From Nitrosomonas sp. (GTDB lineage: Bacteria > Pseudomonadota > Gammaproteobacteria > Burkholderiales > Nitrosomonadaceae), in assembly GCF_020852615.1 (NCBI RefSeq), contig NZ_JADZAJ010000005.1, positions 1-64,000 of the forward strand: 64,000 nt of DNA. Direction: 5' to 3'. A program made the position numbers and the translations under genes. Below are positions 57,714 through 64,000 of the stretch, piece after piece. The notes under the pieces were generated by a model. It worked only from the letters and a program-made list of their open reading frames with translations. It had not been told where the DNA came from and did not search any database. Position 1 is the stretch's first letter. Every line of letters begins with the position of its first letter.

Positions 57714-58688
57714 ATGCCGGATAAAGATAGCCAGATCAGAATAGATGGTGCCATCGCGCGAAAAACACCTTATGGCATGCTGCGGGAACCCACATTCTCA
57801 GGCATGCTTTCTTTTATGCGCTGTAATTTCCGCAAAGATCTGACCGGTGCCGATCTGGTTATCAGTGGTGTTCCGCTGGATCTGGCAGTCTCTTACCGTT
57901 CCGGTGCACGTTTTGGCCCGCTGGGAATACGACAGGCTTCAGCTGAAATTGCTTCACTTAAACCTTATCCATGGGGGTTTGATCCATTCGAACACCTTGC
58001 CGTGATCGATTCTGGCGATTGTTTTCTCGACGTGCATAACCCGCTGACGATCCATGGTGCGATTGTTAATCACGCACGGCATATTCTGGCCTCTGGCACA
58101 CGTATGCTGACACTCGGCGGTGATCACTCGATCTCTTATCCGCTGCTGCAGGCGCATGTGGAAAAGACAGGTGCTCCGCTGTCACTGATTCACTTTGATG
58201 CGCATTGTGATACCTGGTCTGATGATTCGCCTGCTTCACTGAATCATGGCTCCATGTTTTACAAAGCGGTACGGGACGGCCTGATTGATATCAAACATTC
58301 AGTCCAGGTTGGCATCCGCACCTGGAATGATGATTTTATGGGAATCAGTATTCTGGATGCCAGCTGGGTGCACCGGCAGGGCACAGATGCTGCAGTTGCA
58401 GAAATCGAGCGCATTGTTGGCACTCGACCGGCTTATCTCACTTTTGATATTGATTGCCTTGATCCTGCCTACGCCCCCGGTACCGGCACACCGGTTTGCG
58501 GAGGGTTATCTACAGCACAGGCGCTGGCAATTATTCGTGGTCTTACCGCAATCAACCTGGCTGGAATGGATATTGTAGAGGTATCCCCGCCTTACGATCA
58601 CAGCCAGATAACCGCACTGGCTGCAGCACATATTGCCTGTGATCTGATTTGTCTGCTGGCCAAACGTAAAGCCGAGGGACTGCTATAG
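57714..58688 (+). CDS. speB: Agmatinase-type ureohydrolase
   Basis: A 324-residue manganese enzyme expected to split agmatine into putrescine and urea. All superfamily motifs are present: LGGDHSISYPLL, HFDAHCDTW and FDIDCLDPAYAPGTGTPVCGGL. The SGVPLDLAVSYRSGARFGP N-terminal region is characteristic of agmatinase rather than arginase; related guanidino-acid hydrolases remain possible. AGGGG lies before the ATG. It sits behind lspA and converges on ubiE. If arginine decarboxylase is present elsewhere, it would complete a putrescine route. Confidence 0.9.
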   Translation: MPDKDSQIRIDGAIARKTPYGMLREPTFSGMLSFMRCNFRKDLTGADLVISGVPLDLAVSYRSGARFGPLGIRQASAEIASLKPYPWGFDPFEHLAVIDSGDCFLDVHNPLTIHGAIVNHARHILASGTRMLTLGGDHSISYPLLQAHVEKTGAPLSLIHFDAHCDTWSDDSPASLNHGSMFYKAVRDGLIDIKHSVQVGIRTWNDDFMGISILDASWVHRQGTDAAVAEIERIVGTRPAYLTFDIDCLDPAYAPGTGTPVCGGLSTAQALAIIRGLTAINLAGMDIVEVSPPYDHSQITALAAAHIACDLICLLAKRKAEGLL

Positions 58689-58697
58689 GCTCTGTTT

Positions 58698-58715
58698 GAA
58701 TCTGTGAGCAGATTC
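58698..58715. terminator. Hairpin between convergent speB and ubiE
   Basis: A perfect 7-bp stem (GAATCTG / CAGATTC) with a TGAG loop lies in the 55-bp gap between the two stop codons. No strong T-run follows in either direction, so it is at best a weak bidirectional terminator. Confidence 0.4.
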
Positions 58716-58743
58716 GCGTATTCCGTATAAACAGTCAGTGGAA

Positions 58744-59475
58744 TCAGAATTTATAGCCGCGGTGGAGTGCAACAACACCTGCGGAAAGATTGAAATATTC
58801 GACCCGTTCAAAACCAGCCTGCTCCATAAGCTGTTTCAGTTCTTCCTGCGAGGGATGCATGCGAATGGATTCTGCCAGGTAACGATAACTGGCATCATCG
58901 CGGGTAATGATTTTCCCCATGAGTGGCAGTGCCTTAAAGGAGTAAGTGTCGTACAACGGTTGCAAGGGTTTCCATACTTTGGAAAATTCCAGCACAATCA
59001 GCGAGCCGCCCGGGGATAACACGCGCCACATTTCCCGCAGAGCGCCATCTTTATGTGTCATATTCCTTAATCCAAAGGCGACACAAACCCGATCGAAATA
59101 GTTATCCGGAAACGGTAATTTTTCCGCATCACATTGTGCAACCGGCACACTTTTGCCCTCGTTCAGCATACGATCACGACCGATCGACAGCATGGAATTA
59201 TTAATATCGGTCAGCCAGACTTCTCCCGTATTACCTGTTTTTTCCCGGAACAGTGCGGTTAAATCAGCAGTGCCACCAGCAATATCAAGCACCTTATCCC
59301 CAATCTTAGTACCGCTGACATCAATTGCAAACCGTTTCCACAAGCGGTGCAACCCCATGGACATGAGATCATTCATCAGGTTGTAGCGAGCTGCCACAGA
59401 ATGAAAAACTTCTGCAACCTTGCGGGCCTTTTCTGTTTCCGAAACGGTTGTAAAACCAAAGTGTGTAGTATTCAT
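58744..59475 (-). CDS. ubiE: Ubiquinone/menaquinone C-methyltransferase
   Basis: A 243-residue SAM-dependent methyltransferase of quinone synthesis. It has the SAM loop [15 protein letters not shown], the family's [26 protein letters not shown] and the C-terminal [15 protein letters not shown]. It methylates the quinone ring carbon; in an aerobic betaproteobacterium ubiquinone is the likely product. The start at 59475 is chosen because MNTTHFGF begins the conserved N-terminus; the open frame reaches further upstream without family sequence. DUF971 and secF precede it in the same direction. Confidence 0.95.
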   Translation of the reverse strand: MNTTHFGFTTVSETEKARKVAEVFHSVAARYNLMNDLMSMGLHRLWKRFAIDVSGTKIGDKVLDIAGGTADLTALFREKTGNTGEVWLTDINNSMLSIGRDRMLNEGKSVPVAQCDAEKLPFPDNYFDRVCVAFGLRNMTHKDGALREMWRVLSPGGSLIVLEFSKVWKPLQPLYDTYSFKALPLMGKIITRDDASYRYLAESIRMHPSQEELKQLMEQAGFERVEYFNLSAGVVALHRGYKF

Positions 59476-59537
59476 TATCCTGGTGCTATTTTTTAATTGG
59501 GTAACCGGTGTCTGCCAAACAAGGTTATATGACAGGG

Positions 59538-59915
59538 TTATTTTGCTTCGCGGCTGCCACCGGCAGCGTGCAGCCGCTGCAGATAATTCTGCCACATGGT
59601 CTCCTGGTTCAGACCATAACTGTAAAGCAGATCCCAAGAGTATAAACCGGTATTGTGTCCGTCAGAAAAATCCAGTCTGACCGCATAGCGGCCAACCGGC
59701 TCAATATGGGTAATAGCCACATTCTTCTTTCCGGTTTGCAAGACTTCCTGCCCCGGTTCATGGCCGCGAACTTCTGCAGAAGGGGAATATACGCGCAAAA
59801 ATTCACAGGTAAACCCAAACACTTTGCCATCGCTGAAGACTACATTCAATACCCCGGATTTACGATGCAGCTTCAGTTCTGTCGGGATGGGAGATTGTGG
59901 ATTAAGCCCTGCCAT
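59538..59915 (-). CDS. DUF971 / gamma-butyrobetaine hydroxylase-like N-domain protein
   Basis: A 125-residue small protein consisting of the DUF971 domain alone. [37 protein letters not shown] and [22 protein letters not shown] are characteristic. In betaproteobacteria it commonly precedes ubiE, as here, with a gap of about 60 bp. A role in iron-sulphur or quinone biology has been proposed for relatives, but nothing in this sequence proves it. The start is the ATG at 59915 with AAGGTGG five bases upstream; a GTG three codons earlier is less likely. Confidence 0.88.
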   Translation of the reverse strand: MAGLNPQSPIPTELKLHRKSGVLNVVFSDGKVFGFTCEFLRVYSPSAEVRGHEPGQEVLQTGKKNVAITHIEPVGRYAVRLDFSDGHNTGLYSWDLLYSYGLNQETMWQNYLQRLHAAGGSREAK

Positions 59916-59972
59916 GAATGCCACCTTACAGATGCAAGAAAATTGTGCCTCAGAAAAACTGTTGATATCGCT

Positions 59973-60905
59973 TTACGGTAGTGCTTCTTCTTGTGATTTG
60001 CGCTCAAGTTTGATCAGATCTTCACGCTTGACACCCAGCAACAGAAGTATCGGGCTGGCAATCATGATGGAAGAATAAATACCAAATAAAATACCGATAG
60101 TGAGTGCCAATGCAAAGTTATGTAATGCCACCCCACCAAACAGAAGCATGGAAACCACCACCAGCTGTGTACATCCGTGAGTAATCACGGTACGTGACAT
60201 GGTTTCGGTAATGGCATTGTTGATCACTCTTGTTACATCTGCCTTGCGCAGCTTGCGAAAATTTTCCCGAACCCGGTCAGAGATAACTACAGATTCGTTG
60301 ACTGAATAGCCCAGGATAGCCAGCACAGCAGCCAGCACAGTCAAATCGAACTCCCACTGGAAAAAAGAGAAACAACCCAGGATAACCAGTACGTCATGCA
60401 GGTTGGCGATGATACAGGAAACGCCAAATTTCCATTCAAATCGTAAAGCCAGGTAGGCAACGATGCCCATGGAAACAAACAGCATTGCCAGCAGGCCATT
60501 TTCCAGCAATTCATCTCCAACCTGAGGCCCCACAAATTCCACCCGTTTCATCTCAACTGAAGGATCATCTTTTTTAAGTGCGGTCATGACAGCTTCGGAC
60601 AGATTGCCTCCGGTGTGCTCTACCTTGGCCGGCAGCCTGATCATGACATCCCGGGAGGTACCAAAATTCTGCACGATTGCATCAGGCATCCCGATATCGG
60701 CAAGCACTTTACGGGTTTTATCAAGATCAGCAGGGTGCTGATAGCTGATTTCCATCACAGTGCCGCCCGTAAAATCTACCGCAAGATTCAGTCCCTTGGT
60801 TGCGAGAGAATAAATTGCCAGAATAGAGATGATCAGGGAAAAAGTCATTGATAACTTTCCCCAGCGGGTAAAGGGAATATCGCGTTCGAATCTGAAAAAA
60901 TCCAT
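59973..60905 (-). CDS. secF: Protein translocase subunit SecF
   Basis: A 310-residue inner-membrane protein with six helices and a periplasmic domain (about 40-130). It forms the SecDF complex, which uses the proton gradient to pull preproteins through SecYEG. It has DFTGGTVMEISY and the NESVVISDRVRENFRK segment conserved in transmembrane helices 4-5. It follows secD by 24 bp. The C-terminal cytoplasmic tail is short and charged. DUF971 and ubiE continue in the same direction. Confidence 0.96.
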   Translation of the reverse strand: MDFFRFERDIPFTRWGKLSMTFSLIISILAIYSLATKGLNLAVDFTGGTVMEISYQHPADLDKTRKVLADIGMPDAIVQNFGTSRDVMIRLPAKVEHTGGNLSEAVMTALKKDDPSVEMKRVEFVGPQVGDELLENGLLAMLFVSMGIVAYLALRFEWKFGVSCIIANLHDVLVILGCFSFFQWEFDLTVLAAVLAILGYSVNESVVISDRVRENFRKLRKADVTRVINNAITETMSRTVITHGCTQLVVVSMLLFGGVALHNFALALTIGILFGIYSSIMIASPILLLLGVKREDLIKLERKSQEEALP

Positions 60906-60929
60906 GGTTATCCGGTTTCAGTAAGTATT

Positions 60930-62777
60930 TTAATTTTTGGTGCTGCTTTTTTTGGGCATCTTGATGGTTCCGATCGGGACACGCGCAAGCTTGCGGTTTC
61001 CGTACAACAGATTGACCATTGCACGCGAAACAGTGACTGCACTGAAAAGCGTAGTCATAATTCCCAGACACAGCACAACGGCAAAACCTTTTACCGGCCC
61101 GCTGCCAAATATCATCAAACCCAGACCGGCAAGCAATGTGGTGAGGTTCGTATCGATAATGGCGTCCCATGCACGTTCATATCCGGCATGGATGGCTGCT
61201 TGTGGCGAAGCACCGTGACGCATCTCATCACGAATACGTTCATTGATCAGTACGTTTGCATCAATTGCCATCCCGACGGTCAATGCCATTCCAGCCATTC
61301 CGGGAAGCGTTAATGTCGCCTGCAAGATCGAAAGCAGCCCGATGAGAAACAGCAGGTTAACAGCAAGTGCCACTACAGAAATTGCACCAATGGCTGAATA
61401 ATAGACCACGATGAATGCAGCTACCGCCAGGAAGCCAAACAAAGTTGAATTGAAGCCCTTGGAAATATTTTCAGCACCCAGGCTTGGCCCCACTGTACGC
61501 TCTTCGATGATTTCCATGGGAGCAGCCAATGCGCCGGCACGCAGCAGCAGGGAGATATCACGTGCTTCAATACTGTTCATCTGCCCGCTGATCTGTACGC
61601 GCCCCCCCCCAATTTCTTCACGGATGACGGGAGCAGTAACGACTTCAGTCAGATTTTTCTCAACCAGCAGGATTGCCATGCGCTTACCGACATTATTGCG
61701 TGTCAGCTGCTTGAAAATCCGCGAACCATTGTTATCCAGCGTAACATGGACGGCTGCCTGCTTATCCTGATCAAACCCGGGTTGAGCATCAGTAATGCGG
61801 TCACCCGTAAGCAATACCTGTTTCTTAACCAGCAGATGTCCTCCCCCGCGCTCGGAAAGCAGCTCGGTTCCGGAAGGAACCGATCCGCGCAATGCAGCAT
61901 CGATGTCACCATCTTCATCCACCATGCGCACTTCCAGTGTCGCTGTTCTGCCCAGAATATCCTTTGCTTTGGCCGTATCCTGCACGCCCGGTAACTGCAC
62001 AATGATACGGTCAGCACCTGCCTGCTGAATGATCGGCTCAGCCACACCCAGCTCGTTTACGCGATTGCGCAGGGTGGTGATATTGCGTTGTACGGCCGTA
62101 TTTTGCATACGTGTCACTGCTTCAGGCCTGACTGTGGCAACCAGGCGCTTTTCTCCGCCCATGTCTTCCGGCTTGAAAGCCAGATCCTCAAAAGTACTGC
62201 CTAATTCTGCAACAGCTTTATCTCGTGCCTGTTCATCCCGGAATTTTATAATGATTTTTGAACGGTCACGTTCGATACCGGCGGATGGGATCCTGTGTTC
62301 ACGCAAAGTACTGCGCAAATCAGCGTTATAACGGTCGAGTGCCTTGGTCAGGGCGCCCGCCATATCCACCTGCAGCATGAAGTGGACTCCTCCTCGCAAG
62401 TCCAGACCCAGATACATGGGTAATGCGCCAATGTGGCGCATCCATTGCGGAGAGTTAGGCAACAGATTGAGGGCGATAACATAGTCCTTCCCGATTTCCG
62501 AATCCAGAATGTCCCGAGCTTTGATCTGGGTATCCGTATCGGTAAAACGAACCTTGATGCCGGTTGACTCAAGTATCGTACCGTTATATGGAAGGTTTTG
62601 CTGCTTTAGCACCTGTTCGACACGCTGCAGCAGTGCTGTGTCAGTTTGTGTACTGGCTCGCAGTGGCGAAATCTGAATAGCGGGAGATTCACCAAAAAAA
62701 TTTGGCAGGGTGTACAGCAAGCCGAGCAGTATTGAAACGGCGATGACGATATATTTCCAGAGAGGGTAGCGATTCAT
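60930..62777 (-). CDS. secD: Protein translocase subunit SecD
   Basis: A 615-residue inner-membrane protein with helix 1 (about 8-25), a large periplasmic P1 domain (about 30-440) and five C-terminal helices. GLDLRGGVHFMLQVD marks the P1 base, and VALAVNLLFLIGLL and GMAIDANVLINERIRDEMR carry the proton-path Asp/Arg residues. It acts with SecF and YajC during protein export. Length and order (yajC-secD-secF) are standard. Confidence 0.97.
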   Translation of the reverse strand: MNRYPLWKYIVIAVSILLGLLYTLPNFFGESPAIQISPLRASTQTDTALLQRVEQVLKQQNLPYNGTILESTGIKVRFTDTDTQIKARDILDSEIGKDYVIALNLLPNSPQWMRHIGALPMYLGLDLRGGVHFMLQVDMAGALTKALDRYNADLRSTLREHRIPSAGIERDRSKIIIKFRDEQARDKAVAELGSTFEDLAFKPEDMGGEKRLVATVRPEAVTRMQNTAVQRNITTLRNRVNELGVAEPIIQQAGADRIIVQLPGVQDTAKAKDILGRTATLEVRMVDEDGDIDAALRGSVPSGTELLSERGGGHLLVKKQVLLTGDRITDAQPGFDQDKQAAVHVTLDNNGSRIFKQLTRNNVGKRMAILLVEKNLTEVVTAPVIREEIGGGRVQISGQMNSIEARDISLLLRAGALAAPMEIIEERTVGPSLGAENISKGFNSTLFGFLAVAAFIVVYYSAIGAISVVALAVNLLFLIGLLSILQATLTLPGMAGMALTVGMAIDANVLINERIRDEMRHGASPQAAIHAGYERAWDAIIDTNLTTLLAGLGLMIFGSGPVKGFAVVLCLGIMTTLFSAVTVSRAMVNLLYGNRKLARVPIGTIKMPKKSSTKN

Positions 62778-62823
62778 GATGACCAGTGTTTCAGAAGAAA
62801 GGGGAGAGCTGGAAACAAAACTA

Positions 62824-62847
62824 CGGTCTTAGCAGATAAAAAGACCG
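62824..62847 (-). repeat. Inverted repeat in the yajC-secD gap
   Basis: A 7-bp inverted repeat (CGGTCTT / AAGACCG) with a 10-nt loop lies about 50 bp before the secD start. The gap is 102 bp, unusually long within this operon. It could be an mRNA processing or attenuation site; no T-run follows it. Confidence 0.3.
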
Positions 62848-62879
62848 CAGTCACGGTACATATTCGTTTTTTCGTTATT

Positions 62880-63332
62880 TTATTTAGTGGAGTCTTCACT
62901 GTCTGCGCTATTGGTTGTTTCGCTGTTTTCTGCTTCAGCCTGATGAGATTCACCGGTTTTCTGTTTATTGTTTTTTAATGCACGATTACTTTTGCCGGTT
63001 TCAACACTTTTCAGTGTGCCTTTGGGTAACAGTGTCTGTACAGAAGATTTGAGAACGATAACTTCAACACCTGCAGCAATTTCCATGGTGATATAGCTTT
63101 CACCCGCACTGACGACACGCCCCAGCTCTCCGCCGCTGATAACAATCTCATCCCCTTTCTGCAATCCGTTTTGCATTTCTTTCTGTTCCTTGGCACGTCT
63201 GGTTTGCGGGCGGATCAGCAGAAAATAGAAAATTACAAAGATACCCACCATGGGCAGATAGCTCATCAGTGTCGGTTCGATTGTCTGAGCGGCATTATTG
63301 GCAGCCTGGGCAAAAGCTTCATTTATGAGCAT
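62880..63332 (-). CDS. yajC: Preprotein translocase subunit YajC, long form
   Basis: A 150-residue protein with one membrane helix (about 22-42, TLMSYLPMVGIFVIFYFLL) followed by RPQTRRAKEQKEMQNGLQKGDEIVISGGELG, the conserved core that docks on SecDF. The usual length is about 110; the extra C-terminal ~40 residues (about 110-150) are charged and Ser/Asn-rich and look disordered. A strong AAGGAGAAG site precedes the ATG. tgt lies upstream and secD downstream, as in most proteobacteria. Confidence 0.95.
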   Translation of the reverse strand: MLINEAFAQAANNAAQTIEPTLMSYLPMVGIFVIFYFLLIRPQTRRAKEQKEMQNGLQKGDEIVISGGELGRVVSAGESYITMEIAAGVEVIVLKSSVQTLLPKGTLKSVETGKSNRALKNNKQKTGESHQAEAENSETTNSADSEDSTK

Positions 63333-63397
63333 GTGTTCTTCTCCTTGGTTTGGATGGGGGGTGGCAATAAAATCAGCGCGTATTTTAGCATGAAGTC

Positions 63398-64000
<603 letters not shown>

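Overview
The window looks like a chromosomal segment of a Gram-negative betaproteobacterium, most likely an ammonia oxidiser of the Nitrosomonas type. That placement is an inference from general family resemblance, a GC content that looks near 50 %, a hopanoid pair (shc, hpnG), the group III truncated haemoglobin, lnt, mlaA, and the gene orders ribF-ileS-lspA and tgt-yajC-secDF. There is no rRNA operon, no CRISPR array and no intact insertion sequence. Almost all of the window is ordinary, tightly packed coding DNA.

Layout. 1-5.5 kb (minus): a truncated PfkB sugar kinase, then an efflux operon of membrane-fusion protein, double ATPase and two ABC-2 permeases. 5.7-13.5 kb: glutathione peroxidase, a gamma-carbonic-anhydrase-like protein, lnt, glyQS, gmhB and a PlsC acyltransferase. 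13.6-21 kb: a large cytosolic protein joining an alpha/beta-hydrolase to a subtilisin protease, then an oxidative pentose phosphate operon. The first gene of that operon fuses phosphoglucose isomerase to a polyphosphate-glucokinase-like domain; gnd and zwf follow. 21-27.6 kb: a TPR lipoprotein, a phage-type GH19 endolysin, dsbB, an RlmL-type methyltransferase, a DUF423 protein and xseA. The gap before exbB holds three perfect DnaA boxes within 35 bp beside AT-rich DNA.

27.9-38 kb: a lone ExbB-like channel, mlaA, a divergent arginase-fold protein, an SMR-like transporter pair, a GNAT-like protein, then shc and hpnG, a MidA-type methyltransferase, a pteridine reductase and YqhA. 38-44.5 kb: cstA-ybdD, folE2, dxs-ispA-xseB. 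44.6-45.2 kb: tRNA-Asn and initiator tRNA-fMet on opposite strands, each with a readable sigma70-type promoter, around a structured spacer. 45.2-52.7 kb (minus): Nudix, DUF2914, CbpA-like co-chaperone, a GGDEF cyclase and an incomplete peptide-type ABC transporter. 52.8-58.7 kb (plus): truncated haemoglobin, ribF-ileS-lspA and agmatinase. 58.7-64 kb (minus): ubiE, a DUF971 protein, secF, secD, yajC and a truncated tgt.

How the genes fit together. dxs and ispA supply isoprenyl diphosphates; shc and hpnG use the squalene branch for hopanoids; lnt, lspA, mlaA, plsC and gmhB serve the envelope. The pgi-kinase/gnd/zwf operon can feed hexose into the oxidative pentose phosphate path for NADPH and pentoses. 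The most noteworthy items are the kinase-isomerase fusion, the hydrolase-protease fusion, the DnaA-box cluster, and the arginase-fold/SMR/GNAT group beside the hopanoid genes.
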